Position numbers and translations under genes: made by a program
In this document: positions 1 through 8,569 of the stretch, one piece after another
How positions within the stretch are numbered: the stretch's first letter is position 1
Layout: the number at the start of each line of letters is the position of its first letter
The notes under the pieces: model-generated
Databases searched by the model: none
What the model was told of the DNA's origin: nothing
Seen by the model: the letters and a program-made list of their open reading frames with translations, nothing else
NCBI RefSeq assembly: GCF_011601265.1
Contig: NZ_JAAOLX010000013.1
Span: forward strand, 47,916 to 111,915
From: Iodobacter violaceini
GTDB lineage: Bacteria; Pseudomonadota; Gammaproteobacteria; Burkholderiales; Chitinibacteraceae
Length of the DNA: 64,000 nucleotides
Direction: 5' to 3'

Positions 1-2
1 TG

Positions 3-1292
3 AAAAAACGTGGTCTGTTCGAAGAAGTGCGTGCGCTGACTGTACGTGGTGTGGGTGTTAAACAAGGCCAGCTGGGTAAATTCCTCGTGCCAATGTCCAA
101 GCATTATTCATGGATGAAAGCCATGGATGTGATGGGTATTGGTCAGGAGCATATTGTGCCGCTGCCAGTCGATGAAAACTATCGCACTGACGTTGAAACA
201 ATGCGCGCTATTACCTTTAAATTGATCGAAGAAGGTACGCCTGTCCTCGGTATGGTGGCCGTAGTGGGCACAACAGAAGAAGGCTCGATCGATCACGTGG
301 ATGAAGTGATCAAGCTGCGCCGCGAATGTGAAGAAAAATACGGCGTGTCTTTCTATGTACACGTTGATGCGGCTTATGGTGGTTATGTACGTTCGATGTT
401 CCTTGATGAAAACAGTAAATTCATGGAATACGACGCACTCGTTGCCCGTTATCGCGCCGAAGATATTATCCCTGAAGGCGTAACCTGGCCTAAGCGTGCA
501 GTGTATGAAGGCTTTAAAGCGATGTCTGAAGCCGATTCGATTACGGTTGATCCGCACAAAGCAGGCTTTATTCAATACGCAGCCGGTGCGGTATGTATGA
601 AAGACAAGCGCATTGTTGATCTGATCTCCTACCACGCAGCTTATGTATTTGAAGAAGCCGATGATGCGGGTGAAGAACAAAATGTGGTGCTGGGTTCGTC
701 CATTATGGAAGGCTCTAAAGCCGGTGCAACCGCTGCGGCAGTATGGGCGGCGCATCGCTTAGTACCACTGAATATTTCAGGCTACGGCAAAGTAATTGGC
801 CGGGGTATTGTGACTGCAGATTGGTTTGCACAAAAATTGTCGATGGCAAAGCCAATTGTGGTGGGTAATCGCCGCTTTGAATTGCGCCCATTGATGCACC
901 CGGATTTTCATATGGTGAACTTCACCTTTAAGGAAATCGGCAATCCAAGCCTGGAAGACCATAACCGTTTGAATCAGCGCATGTACGAAGTGTGCTCTTA
1001 CTCATCAGGGCGCACTTATAGCAATGATTTCCTGACTTCATCCACTTCGCTCGCCTTTGACGAATACGGGGATACCCCCTGGATGTACGCAGAAAGCCGT
1101 GGCTTTAGCCGTAAAGAGTGGGATAAGACCCGCAGCGTTTATATCCTGCGTTCTGCTGTGATGACTCACTTTCTGCGTGATCCGCAAGGCTTTGAAGATT
1201 ACTGGACTAATCTGCGCGCCATTTTTGCAGAAAAACTAGGCCATATCATCGATATGGAAGCCAAAGAAGCCAATCAATTAAAAGCTGCTTAA
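3..1292 (+). CDS. Tyrosine decarboxylase-like PLP-dependent decarboxylase (5' partial)
   Basis: Group II pyridoxal-phosphate decarboxylase, most like bacterial tyrosine decarboxylase, which converts tyrosine to tyramine and CO2 and consumes a cytosolic proton. The reading frame is open to the left window edge, so the N-terminus lies outside; the first GTG at 27 is internal. Visible family signatures are the KHYSWMKA segment, HVDAAYGGY, and the PLP-lysine motif DPHKAG with the Schiff-base Lys codon at 558-560. The C-terminal part (EGSKAGATAAAVWAAH, then the NDFLTS region) follows the enterococcal and lactobacillal enzymes as I remember them. The next genes are a TyrP permease, tyrS and pdxY, which supports tyrosine as substrate. 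A related aromatic amino acid or glutamate substrate cannot be excluded from sequence alone. Confidence 0.8.
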   Translation, partial: KKRGLFEEVRALTVRGVGVKQGQLGKFLVPMSKHYSWMKAMDVMGIGQEHIVPLPVDENYRTDVETMRAITFKLIEEGTPVLGMVAVVGTTEEGSIDHVDEVIKLRRECEEKYGVSFYVHVDAAYGGYVRSMFLDENSKFMEYDALVARYRAEDIIPEGVTWPKRAVYEGFKAMSEADSITVDPHKAGFIQYAAGAVCMKDKRIVDLISYHAAYVFEEADDAGEEQNVVLGSSIMEGSKAGATAAAVWAAHRLVPLNISGYGKVIGRGIVTADWFAQKLSMAKPIVVGNRRFELRPLMHPDFHMVNFTFKEIGNPSLEDHNRLNQRMYEVCSYSSGRTYSNDFLTSSTSLAFDEYGDTPWMYAESRGFSRKEWDKTRSVYILRSAVMTHFLRDPQGFEDYWTNLRAIFAEKLGHIIDMEAKEANQLKAA

Positions 1293-1299
1293 TGCAATA

Positions 1300-1328
1300 A
1301 AACCCGCCTCAGCTGAGGTGGGTTTTTT
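1300..1328 (+). terminator. Rho-independent terminator after the decarboxylase
   Basis: A ten-base-pair stem (1302-1311 with 1313-1322, one G-U pair) is followed directly by a T run. It separates the decarboxylase from tyrP, so the permease either has its own promoter or is reached by read-through. Confidence 0.8.
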
Positions 1329-1412
1329 GCCATCGAAGAGATCAATGTTTCTATTTAAGTTAATTATCAGATCAATCCGCCTGTTTGTGCGGGATGATTA
1401 AAAGGTTGGGCT

Positions 1413-2645
1413 ATGTTTGCGATTAACTACAAAGCGGTGGGCGCTACATTGCTGATTTCCGGCACTATGCTGGGAGCAGGAATGCTGGCTTTACCTCTGG
1501 TTTCCTCTGGAATGGGCTACACCTGTGCCAGCCTTGCACTCGTTTGTATCTGGCTGCTGATGACCTATACCGCGCTGATGCTATTGGAAGTTTCGCTGGC
1601 TTTTCCGGCAGGCAGCGGTTTTGATGTAATGGCACAAAGTTTGTTTGGCAACAAAGGTTTGTGGATTATCAACGCATCCTTGTTACTTCTTTTATATGCG
1701 CTTTCTGGCGCTTATATCTCTGGTGCGGCTTCATCTTATACCTCAAATATTAAACAGTATTTGGGAATAGATGTTCCTCCTGCTGTGGTTGCTGCGATCT
1801 TTACCCTGTTGATTGGCTCTATCGTTTATATGAGCACGGGGGCCGTAGACCGTGTTAATCGTGTTTTATTCAGTTTGAATGTTTTTATCTTCTTTGCAAT
1901 GGCGATCACCATTCAGCCTTATGTTAATCAGGGTAATTTAAATAGCGCGCAAGATTCCAGCCGCTATATCTATGCGGCATTTCCGGTGTTTATTACGGCA
2001 TTTGGTTTTCATGGCAGCATTCCCAGCATGGTGAAATATATTGGCCGCGATAAGCCACAAACACTGCGCAATATATTTATCCTTGGCGGCTTAATTCCGC
2101 TCCTGGTTTACGCGATTTGGGAATATTGCAGTCTCGGCCTTGTGCCCAGAATAGGGGAGAATAGCTTTCTGACCCTTGCAGAAAACCAGGGCTCGGTGGG
2201 AATGTTTCTTGATTATATTCATGCCAGTACCAGTAATCATTGGATACCCAGCCTGATTAGCTTGTTTTCATCGATCGCATTATTTACCTCCTATTTATGT
2301 GTGTCCTTAGGATTGTTTGATTCGGTGGCAAGCAGCATAGGCTGGAAAGATTCTAAGCATGAACGCTTAATTACAGCGCTGGCCACTTATCTTCCCCCCT
2401 TTGTTTTTGCATGGATTTATCCGGAAGGTTTTGTTTTAGCCCTTGGGGCCGCCGCTATTTTCTTATCGATTCTGGCGATTTTATTTCCCGCTCTGGCGCT
2501 TTATAAATTACGCGCACGGGACAGTTATCAGGCTGGTTGGCGCGTGCCGTGCAATACCTGCTCGTTTTGTACCGTAACGATGATGGGCGGGTGCATTATC
2601 GTTTTCCAAATTATGAAAATGCAGAATTTATTACCGATTTGCTAG
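1413..2645 (+). CDS. tyrP: Tyrosine-specific permease of the TyrP/Mtr family
   Basis: Inner-membrane aromatic amino acid carrier of the hydroxy/aromatic amino acid permease family (Mtr, TnaB, TyrP). At 410 residues it is close to the usual length and has about eleven hydrophobic segments. The first carries the family signature around residues 14-30 (SGTMLGAGMLALPL), and further shared motifs are the YISGAASSY region and FGFHGSIPSMVKY near residue 200. Start ATG 1413 has an AAAGGTTGGG stretch upstream. tyrS begins nine bases after the stop, so the two are probably co-transcribed. Beside a tyrosine decarboxylase it may import tyrosine or exchange it for tyramine; the exchange mode is inferred from the Gram-positive tyrosine decarboxylation loci. 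Confidence 0.85.
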   Translation: MFAINYKAVGATLLISGTMLGAGMLALPLVSSGMGYTCASLALVCIWLLMTYTALMLLEVSLAFPAGSGFDVMAQSLFGNKGLWIINASLLLLLYALSGAYISGAASSYTSNIKQYLGIDVPPAVVAAIFTLLIGSIVYMSTGAVDRVNRVLFSLNVFIFFAMAITIQPYVNQGNLNSAQDSSRYIYAAFPVFITAFGFHGSIPSMVKYIGRDKPQTLRNIFILGGLIPLLVYAIWEYCSLGLVPRIGENSFLTLAENQGSVGMFLDYIHASTSNHWIPSLISLFSSIALFTSYLCVSLGLFDSVASSIGWKDSKHERLITALATYLPPFVFAWIYPEGFVLALGAAAIFLSILAILFPALALYKLRARDSYQAGWRVPCNTCSFCTVTMMGGCIIVFQIMKMQNLLPIC

Positions 2646-2654
2646 GAGATCGTA

Positions 2655-3932
2655 ATGAAAGAATCAAATTTAATCAGCCAGCTACAAGAGCGCGGGCTGA
2701 TTGCGCAAGTAACTGACGCTGCGGCGCTCGATGCCATCCTCGCCCGGAAATCCGTTACGCTCTATTGTGGTTTTGATCCAACGGCAGACAGCCTGCATCT
2801 GGGCCACCTTGTTCCATTATTGGCTTTAAAGCGTTTTCAGATGGCAGGCCATCGCCCCTTGGCTTTGGTGGGCGGCGCGACCGGTATGATCGGCGATCCC
2901 AGCTTTAAAGCCACCGAGCGTTCACTCAATACCCCTGATGTGGTGGCAGGCTGGGTAGAAAAAATTCGCAAGCAAGTCTCGCCATTCTTAGATTTTGACT
3001 GTGGTGCCAATAGTGCAGCCATGGTGAATAACAACGACTGGTTTGCGGGCATGGATGTGCTGAGCTTCTTGCGAGATATCGGCAAGCATTTCTCAGTGAA
3101 TGCCATGATTAATAAAGAATCAGTGAAGCAAAGGCTGAACCGTGATGAAGTGGGTATTTCATTTACCGAGTTCGCTTACAGCCTGCTGCAAAGTTATGAC
3201 TTTGCGGTATTAAATAAGAGCCATGATTGCCAGCTGCAATTGGGCGGCTCGGATCAGTGGGGCAATATCACGGCAGGGGTTGATCTGACCCGCCGCATGA
3301 ATCAGCAGCAGGTGTTTGGTATTACCATGCCGCTGATTACTAAATCGGATGGTACTAAGTTTGGTAAGAGCGAAGGCAATGCGATCTGGCTGGATCCAAG
3401 CAAATGCTCGCCTTATAAGTTTTACCAGTTCTGGCTGACCACATCGGATGACGATGTATACCGCTTTATGAAGTACTTTACCTTTATGACTCTGGCTGAA
3501 ATCGATGCGATTGAAGCGGCAGATCGTGCCAGCGGCGCAGCGCCAACAGCGCAGCGTATCCTGGCCGAACATGCAACAGAGCTGGTGCATGGTAAGGAGG
3601 CTTTGGAAGCGGCAAAGCGCATCAGCCAGAATCTGTTTGCAGAAGATCAAAGTGCTTTAACTGAAAGTGATTTCCAGCAATTAGCACTGGATGGCGTACA
3701 TCATATTGAGCTGGGTTATACCGAAACCAGCCTTGTCGATGCGCTGGTTCAATCTGAATTAGCCAGCTCAAAAAGCCAGGCGCGTGGCTTTATTGAAAGC
3801 GGTGCGGTGAGTATTAACGGCCAGAAGATCAACGATCTTACTTACCATATGGGCATGGTTGATCACCGTTTCAGCCGTTACACTCTGCTGAGACGTGGTA
3901 AAAAGAATCATTGCCTGATTATCTGGAAGTAA
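2655..3932 (+). CDS. tyrS: Tyrosyl-tRNA synthetase
   Basis: Class I aminoacyl-tRNA synthetase charging tRNA-Tyr in the cytosol. The 425-residue protein has the HIGH motif as HLGH (residues 48-51), the substrate pocket [11 protein letters not shown] (195-204), the KMSKS equivalent KFGKS (235-239) and a C-terminal S4 RNA-binding domain from about residue 360. It is of the E. coli TyrS type. It follows tyrP by nine bases with a GGAG ribosome site (2645-2648). A tyrS gene also sits in the tyrosine decarboxylase loci of Enterococcus and Lactobacillus. Whether this is the only tyrS in the genome or a second, catabolism-linked copy cannot be judged from this window. Confidence 0.95.
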   Translation: MKESNLISQLQERGLIAQVTDAAALDAILARKSVTLYCGFDPTADSLHLGHLVPLLALKRFQMAGHRPLALVGGATGMIGDPSFKATERSLNTPDVVAGWVEKIRKQVSPFLDFDCGANSAAMVNNNDWFAGMDVLSFLRDIGKHFSVNAMINKESVKQRLNRDEVGISFTEFAYSLLQSYDFAVLNKSHDCQLQLGGSDQWGNITAGVDLTRRMNQQQVFGITMPLITKSDGTKFGKSEGNAIWLDPSKCSPYKFYQFWLTTSDDDVYRFMKYFTFMTLAEIDAIEAADRASGAAPTAQRILAEHATELVHGKEALEAAKRISQNLFAEDQSALTESDFQQLALDGVHHIELGYTETSLVDALVQSELASSKSQARGFIESGAVSINGQKINDLTYHMGMVDHRFSRYTLLRRGKKNHCLIIWK

Positions 3933-4007
3933 TCGTTTTCAGAAGGTCCGTGCCGGGCAGGGGGTAATGCATGTTTATTTCTGTGTTACTGCTGACTGGC
4001 CCATTAA

Positions 4008-4046
4008 ATCATCACTTTCACTGAGCCCGGAAGTGGTGATTTTTTT
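4008..4046 (+). terminator. Rho-independent terminator between tyrS and pdxY
   Basis: A ten-base-pair stem (4008-4017 with 4031-4040, one G-U pair), a 13-base loop and a run of six T. It should end the tyrP-tyrS transcript, yet pdxY begins only 29 bases later, so pdxY may depend on read-through or a nearby promoter. Confidence 0.7.
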
Positions 4047-4074
4047 ATGCAGCTATTTCACTATTGGATCTCAT

Positions 4075-4938
4075 ATGAATATTTTATCTATTCAGTCACA
4101 TGTGGTATTTGGCCATGCAGGAAATAGTGCTGCGGTGTTTCCTATGCAATGCATGGGGGCGAATGTCTGGCCATTGCATACCGTACAGTTTTCTAATCAT
4201 ACGCAATACGGGCATTGGGCAGGCATGGTGATGCCAGAGGCGCAGATTAGCGGGCTGACAGCAGGCATTGCCCAAACGGGGCAGCTGGCTCAGTGCAATG
4301 CAGTATTGTCCGGCTATATTGGTAGCGCGGCTCAGGGGGAGCATATTCTGGCTGCTTTGCAATTGGTGAGAGCGGCCAACCCATTGGCGATTTATCACTG
4401 TGATCCCGTGATGGGCCACCCGCTTAAAGGCTGCATTGTGGCGCCCGGTGTGGCGGAGTTTCTGATCGAAAAAGCGATTCCGGCTGCAAATATCGTGTCG
4501 CCTAATCAGCTTGAGCTTGAAATGATAGCAGGCCGCTCATTAAGCAGCCTGCCTGAGATTGTGGCGGCTTGCCACGAGGTGCTGGCCAGAGGGCCACAAA
4601 CCATCCTGATTAAACATCTGCATTATCAGAGCAAGGATCCAGCCAGCTTTGAAATGCTGGCGCTCAGCAATGATGAAGCCTGGCTGATTCGCCGCCCGAT
4701 TCTTGCTTTTGATAAAGAGCCGGTTGGGGTAGGGGATATGACTTCGGCGCTGTTTTTAGCCTGCCTGCTGACTGGTAAAACGATTGCAGCTGCACTGGAG
4801 CACACTACGGCAGCGGTGTATGGCGTGCTGCTGGAAACCGCCAGCCAGTCGCGTTATGAGCTGGCCGTGGTTGACGCAAGGCAGGAGTACACAAAGCCAA
4901 GTCATGCTCTGCAGGCCATAAGGCTCAGGCCTGAGTAA
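4075..4938 (+). CDS. pdxY: Pyridoxal kinase PdxY
   Basis: Phosphorylates pyridoxal to pyridoxal 5'-phosphate in the B6 salvage pathway; ribokinase/PfkB fold, 287 residues. The N-terminus IQSHVVFGHAGNSAA and the block TVQFSNHTQYGHW match E. coli PdxY almost word for word. YHCDPVMGHPLKGCIV and the C-terminal anion-hole motif PVGVGDMTSA are also present. I chose ATG 4075 because the family begins exactly there; the frame opens at 3967, but that extension runs through the terminator hairpin. Downstream of a PLP-dependent decarboxylase it could raise cofactor supply; that link is inference. Confidence 0.93.
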   Translation: MNILSIQSHVVFGHAGNSAAVFPMQCMGANVWPLHTVQFSNHTQYGHWAGMVMPEAQISGLTAGIAQTGQLAQCNAVLSGYIGSAAQGEHILAALQLVRAANPLAIYHCDPVMGHPLKGCIVAPGVAEFLIEKAIPAANIVSPNQLELEMIAGRSLSSLPEIVAACHEVLARGPQTILIKHLHYQSKDPASFEMLALSNDEAWLIRRPILAFDKEPVGVGDMTSALFLACLLTGKTIAAALEHTTAAVYGVLLETASQSRYELAVVDARQEYTKPSHALQAIRLRPE

Positions 4939-4951
4939 ACTGTCTTAAGCA

Positions 4952-4976
4952 GAAGCTTCCTGTGGCAGGAAGCTTC
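4952..4976. terminator. Perfect inverted repeat between convergent pdxY and lipoprotein gene
   Basis: An 11-base-pair perfect inverted repeat with a three-base loop lies 14 bases after the pdxY stop and 13 bases before the end of the opposing gene. There is no T run on either side, so it is a hairpin that may stop or protect transcripts rather than a classic terminator. Confidence 0.5.
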
Positions 4977-4988
4977 AGGCTCTGATGT

Positions 4989-5354
4989 TTAATTGAATGA
5001 ATTGATTTTTCTAAGCATGACCAAAGCGTTTTCTTCTTCCTTGCCGCCCGCCGCAATGCAGTTCTCCAGCCCGCCGTTTTCCTGCCAGTGATTGCTGCCG
5101 TCTTCTGTGTAAAACGACACATATTTGCACTCGTTTATAACATCGTTAAATCCATTCATTGCGGTGTATTTAACTTTAACGATAAACGCGGTTTGTTTGC
5201 TCTTCAGCTTACCTTGCCAGATGACATCACCTTTTTTGAGTGTGAAGCTCTCAGGTTTTTTAAGGGTCTGTTTAATGATGGCGCTGGCGTCATCTACTTC
5301 AGATGAGCCACAGGCAGACAAAAATAAAGCCAGGCATAAAGCAATCTTTCTCAT
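4989..5354 (-). CDS. Small putative lipoprotein of unknown function
   Basis: A 121-residue protein with a short positively charged start (MRK), a hydrophobic core and the lipobox LSAC with the lipidated Cys at about residue 15. It should therefore be exported and anchored to a membrane. The mature part is polar and has two further cysteines (near residues 77 and 100) that could form a disulfide. I do not recognise the family. It lies 47 bases downstream of the GntR regulator on the same strand and may be co-transcribed with it. The segment KKPESFTLKKGDVIWQG hints at a beta-rich fold, but no function can be assigned. Confidence 0.65.
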   Translation of the reverse strand: MRKIALCLALFLSACGSSEVDDASAIIKQTLKKPESFTLKKGDVIWQGKLKSKQTAFIVKVKYTAMNGFNDVINECKYVSFYTEDGSNHWQENGGLENCIAAGGKEEENALVMLRKINSFN

Positions 5355-5401
5355 TTCAAATCTTTATATTTTGTGTAGACAAATAGCGTGTGTGCTAAAG
5401 C

Positions 5402-6103
5402 TTAAACGCTGGATGGGCTGTGTTTAACGCGCTCCGAAAACTTTTCCGGGCTTAAAGTTTCAGCTAAATCAATCACGTGCTGGTAGTGTGCTTCTATCAG
5501 TACCAATGCTTTTTGCAAGTCTCTGGCAAGCACGGCATCCATGATTGCTTTGTGTTCCCCGTGATCGTGATAACGCGTGACCTCGTCCAATTCAACATTG
5601 AGCCAGATATGGCGATAGCGTTCCAGTTGGTTATAAATATTTTCTAAAGTAGAAAGCATCATCGGCGAGTTGCATGCCTTGATGAGGGCCATATGAAAAT
5701 CCATATGACGCTCGCCCCATTCTTCGTAATCGACGCCTGGCTGATCTAACTGAATACGCTCCATGCGGTGGAAGGCTGTAATAATGCTCAGCTCCCATTC
5801 TTCACTGCCACGTTGCATGGCTTTTTCCAGTGCAAGGCCTGCGATAGCCCGCCGGGTAGCCAGAATATCGCGTAACTCATTCAGAGAGACGGGCGCAACC
5901 CTAAACCCTTTTTGTGGCTCCATAACCACAAAATGCTGCCAGACCAATTGTACTAAAGCTTCACGAATAGGCGTGCCACCAACCTGATAATGCTGCTTTA
6001 ATTCATTCATCTGCAGCTTTTCACCGGGTAAAAAAGTGCCCAGCAAAATATCACGGCGTATGGCCTTAACCATTTGATCTGAAAGGGTTGTACTGTTTGA
6101 CAT
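5402..6103 (-). CDS. GntR-family (FadR/FCD subfamily) transcriptional regulator
   Basis: A 233-residue DNA-binding regulator. Residues 1-75 form a GntR winged helix-turn-helix, with ILLGTFLPGEKLQMNEL and the recognition-helix region GGTPIREAL. Residues 80-215 are helical and carry an FCD ligand domain with conserved metal-binding histidines (HMDFH, HDHGEH, and a late HYQHV). It resembles the E. coli CsiR/GlaR branch more than FadR, so the effector is probably a small carboxylic acid. The start is ATG 6103. Its target is unknown; the lipoprotein gene downstream or its own promoter are candidates. Confidence 0.85.
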   Translation of the reverse strand: MSNSTTLSDQMVKAIRRDILLGTFLPGEKLQMNELKQHYQVGGTPIREALVQLVWQHFVVMEPQKGFRVAPVSLNELRDILATRRAIAGLALEKAMQRGSEEWELSIITAFHRMERIQLDQPGVDYEEWGERHMDFHMALIKACNSPMMLSTLENIYNQLERYRHIWLNVELDEVTRYHDHGEHKAIMDAVLARDLQKALVLIEAHYQHVIDLAETLSPEKFSERVKHSPSSV

Positions 6104-6243
6104 GGGGGTTTATGACTTCGCTCTTTGCTTTAAGACAGCGCAATGACAGCCATTGCAAGAAGCGGACATGATAGCGTAATCACGGAGCATGCCACAGGCA
6201 ATAACCACAAATAAAAGAGGGGAACTATTTAAAAGCAGGAATG

Positions 6244-6275
6244 AAAAACGGCCCCAATTTGCATTGGAGCCGTTC
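6244..6275 (-). terminator. Terminator of the tRNA-Phe transcript
   Basis: A stem of about eleven base pairs (6248-6258 with 6263-6273) is followed on the minus strand by a T run, 10 bases beyond the 3' end of the second tRNA-Phe. The T-rich flank on the other side suggests it could also act in the plus direction. Confidence 0.75.
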
Positions 6276-6284
6276 TTTTTAAAC

Positions 6285-6360
6285 TGGTGGCCCGTCTCGG
6301 AATCGAACCAAGGACACGCGGATTTTCAATCCGCTGCTCTACCAACTGAGCTAACGGGCC
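6285..6360 (-). tRNA. tRNA-Phe (anticodon GAA), distal copy
   Basis: A 76-nt cloverleaf with encoded CCA. The acceptor stem is GGCCCGT/ACGGGCC, the D arm GCTC/GAGC, the anticodon stem GCGGA/TCCGC around GAA, and the T arm CTTGG/CCGAG with TTCGATT. It is the second of two tRNA-Phe genes on this strand. Confidence 0.97.
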
Positions 6361-6414
6361 GCATAAAGCGGTTTAAAGCCAACCAGATTATAAAAATCTG
6401 ATCTTATAAAAACT

Positions 6415-6490
6415 TGGTGGCCTGTCTCGGAATCGAACCAAGGACACGCGGATTTTCAATCCGCTGCTCTACCAACTGAGCTAACAGGCC
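6415..6490 (-). tRNA. tRNA-Phe (anticodon GAA), proximal copy
   Basis: A 76-nt cloverleaf identical to its neighbour except for one compensated acceptor pair: GGCCTGT/ACAGGCC (U-A) instead of GGCCCGT/ACGGGCC (C-G). CCA is encoded. It is transcribed first, about eight bases after the predicted start site, and separated from the distal copy by 54 AT-rich bases. Confidence 0.97.
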
Positions 6491-6504
6491 GCTGAGAGGT
6501 CGCT

Positions 6505-6533
6505 ATTAAAGCCCATTTGTAATGAGTCGTCAA
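6505..6533 (-). promoter_or_regulatory. Promoter of the tRNA-Phe pair
   Basis: Reading the minus strand, TTGACG (6533-6528), a 17-bp spacer and TTTAAT (6510-6505) place the start near 6498, just ahead of the proximal tRNA-Phe. Confidence 0.6.
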
Positions 6534-6851
6534 CCTTTATTATGAATATTTCTTGAAAACAGCTTTATTTTTATATTTCGCTATATAAGATTAGTTGGCT
6601 TGAAAACAGCGCTTTTTTAGGTGCAAAGGCGATGTTCAGAGTAATAGAGGAGGGGGAAAGTTAAAAATTTTGCTTTCCTGCTTCAAATTTAGTGTTTTTT
6701 TGCAAATTGGGTGTATGAAATATCAGGCGCATTAAAAAATGAAAAGAAAAAACAGCCAGCTTGTGTTTGCTTAATCCCTGTTTTTAAATGATATTCGCTT
6801 GTTTTCGTAAGCCGCTTCGTCATTAATTTTGAAAATGTTCTATTTTCGGGC
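6534..6851. other. AT-rich intergenic region without a gene
   Basis: There is no credible open reading frame here. It separates two divergent tRNA transcripts. It contains a 12-bp direct repeat CTTGAAAACAGC at 6552-6563 and 6599-6610 and several A/T tracts immediately upstream of the tRNA-tuf promoter, which could act as UP elements or factor sites. Confidence 0.6.
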
Positions 6852-6880
6852 TTGACGCAAGAAAGAACCTTGCCTAGAAT
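6852..6880 (+). promoter_or_regulatory. Promoter of the tRNA-Tyr/Gly/Thr-tuf operon
   Basis: TTGACG (6852-6857), a 17-bp spacer and TAGAAT (6875-6880), with a start expected near 6887. It is a near-consensus sigma-70 promoter with a GC-rich discriminator, as is usual for stringently controlled stable-RNA operons. Confidence 0.8.
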
Positions 6881-6894
6881 GCGCTTCTCTTGTC

Positions 6895-6980
6895 GGGGGG
6901 GTTACCCCAGCGGTCAACGGGTCCGGACTGTAAATCCGGCGGCTTAGCCTTCGAAGGTTCGAATCCTTCCCCCCCCACCA
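6895..6980 (+). tRNA. tRNA-Tyr (anticodon GTA)
   Basis: An 86-nt tRNA with a long variable arm. The acceptor is seven G paired with seven C, the anticodon stem GGACT..AATCC encloses GTA, the T arm is GAAGG/CCTTC, and CCA is encoded. It is the first gene of the tRNA-tuf transcript. Confidence 0.97.
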
Positions 6981-7039
6981 GAATACTGTATGCGTAGTGA
7001 AGAATCTGCGTAAAGGTTGTAAGGTTGGATTAAAATAAT

Positions 7040-7113
7040 GCGGGTGTAGCTCAATGGTAGAGCAGAAGCCTTCCAAGCTTACGACGAGGGTTCGATTCCC
7101 TTCACCCGCTCCA
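7040..7113 (+). tRNA. tRNA-Gly (anticodon TCC)
   Basis: A 74-nt cloverleaf. Acceptor GCGGGTG/CACCCGC, discriminator T, encoded CCA, anticodon loop CTTCCAA. Second tRNA of the tuf operon, the same relative order as in the E. coli tyrU-glyT-thrT-tufB operon. Confidence 0.97.
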
Positions 7114-7127
7114 AAAAAGATTAGTGT

Positions 7128-7202
<75 letters not shown>

Positions 7203-7243
7203 ATCGCTTGGTATATTTTCAAGTTCTCGAGATAGGAAATATC

Positions 7244-8434
7244 ATGGCAAAAGAAAAATTTACGCGCACGAAGCCACACGTAAACGTTGGTACTATTGGT
7301 CACGTTGACCATGGTAAAACTACGCTGACAGCGGCAATTTCGACAATCCTGTCGAAGAAATTCGGCGGCGAAGCTAAAGATTACTCTCAGATTGACAGTG
7401 CGCCGGAAGAGAAGGCTCGTGGTATTACAATTAATACCTCGCACGTTGAATATGAAACAGAAACTCGTCACTACGCACACGTAGATTGCCCGGGTCACGC
7501 GGATTACATCAAGAACATGATTACCGGTGCTGCGCAGATGGATGGCGCGATCCTGGTTTGTTCGGCTGCTGATGGTCCGATGCCGCAAACACGTGAGCAC
7601 ATCTTGCTGGCTCGTCAGGTTGGTGTTCCTTACATCGTTGTTTACCTGAACAAAGCTGACTTAGTTGATGATGCAGAGTTGCTTGAATTGGTAGACATGG
7701 AAGTTCGTGAGCTGCTGAGTAAATATGATTTCCCAGGTGACGATACCCCTATCGTTGTGGGTTCTGCTCGTTTGGCGCTGGAAGGTGACCAATCTGAGCA
7801 CGGCGAGCCATCGATCTACCGTCTTGCTGAGGCACTTGATTCGTACATTCCATTGCCAGAGCGTGCTGTAGACGGCGCGTTCCTGATGCCAGTTGAGGAC
7901 GTATTCTCGATCTCTGGTCGCGGTACAGTAGTAACAGGTCGTGTAGAGCGCGGTGTAGTTAAAGTTGGTGAAGAAATCGAAATCGTTGGTATCACTACAA
8001 CGGTTAAGACAACATGTACTGGTGTTGAAATGTTCCGTAAGCTGCTGGATCAAGGTCAGGCTGGCGATAACATCGGTGCATTGCTGCGTGGTACTAAGCG
8101 TGAAGATGTTCAGCGTGGTCAGGTTCTGGCAAAGCCAGGTTCGATTACTCCGCACACAAAATTCACGGGTTCTGTGTATGTGTTGTCTAAAGATGAGGGT
8201 GGTCGTCATACTCCATTCTTTAACGGCTACCGTCCACAGTTCTTCTTCCGTACAACTGATGTAACAGGTTCGGTTGATTTGCCAGAAGGCACTGAAATGG
8301 TGATGCCTGGTGACAACGTTGAAGTAACCGTTAGTCTGATTGCTCCTGTTGCGATGGAGCAGGGTCTGCGTTTCGCGATTCGCGAAGGTGGCCGTACAGT
8401 TGGCGCGGGTGTTGTTGCAAAAGTTATTGAATAA
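7244..8434 (+). CDS. tuf: Elongation factor Tu, copy 1
   Basis: Delivers aminoacyl-tRNA to the ribosomal A site as a GTP complex; 396 residues. G1 motif GHVDHGKT (19-26), the G3 motif DCPGHAD and G4 NKAD are intact, followed by beta-barrel domains 2 and 3. Start ATG 7244 has AGGAAA upstream; the open frame extends back to 7124 only by reading through tRNA-Thr. It differs from the second copy at 24150 by five residues, all in the last 90 or so. Co-transcribed with three tRNAs, as tufB in E. coli. Confidence 0.98.
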   Translation: MAKEKFTRTKPHVNVGTIGHVDHGKTTLTAAISTILSKKFGGEAKDYSQIDSAPEEKARGITINTSHVEYETETRHYAHVDCPGHADYIKNMITGAAQMDGAILVCSAADGPMPQTREHILLARQVGVPYIVVYLNKADLVDDAELLELVDMEVRELLSKYDFPGDDTPIVVGSARLALEGDQSEHGEPSIYRLAEALDSYIPLPERAVDGAFLMPVEDVFSISGRGTVVTGRVERGVVKVGEEIEIVGITTTVKTTCTGVEMFRKLLDQGQAGDNIGALLRGTKREDVQRGQVLAKPGSITPHTKFTGSVYVLSKDEGGRHTPFFNGYRPQFFFRTTDVTGSVDLPEGTEMVMPGDNVEVTVSLIAPVAMEQGLRFAIREGGRTVGAGVVAKVIE

Positions 8435-8439
8435 ATAGG

Positions 8440-8468
8440 TTTACAAAAGAGGGTTGAGTTGTTATAGT
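8440..8468 (+). promoter_or_regulatory. Promoter of tRNA-Trp/secE/nusG
   Basis: TTTACA (8440-8445), a 17-bp spacer and TATAGT (8463-8468), with a start expected near 8475, seven bases before tRNA-Trp. No terminator hairpin follows tuf, so read-through also feeds this unit. Confidence 0.7.
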
Positions 8469-8481
8469 TCTGCCCTCCCGT

Positions 8482-8557
8482 AGGCGAGTAGCTCAATTGG
8501 TAGAGCACCGGTCTCCAAAACCGGGGGTTGGGGGTTCGACACCCTCCTCGCCTGCCA
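8482..8557 (+). tRNA. tRNA-Trp (anticodon CCA)
   Basis: A 76-nt cloverleaf. Acceptor AGGCGAG/CTCGCCT, anticodon stem CCGGT/ACCGG around CTCCAAA, encoded CCA. Its place directly ahead of secE-nusG is common in proteobacteria. Confidence 0.97.
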
Positions 8558-8569
8558 CGGTTTAGACAT

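Noticed and set aside
6189..6401. 70-codon plus-strand frame over tRNA-Phe
   Set aside because: Reads through the antisense strand of tRNA-Phe and a terminator; no ribosome site.
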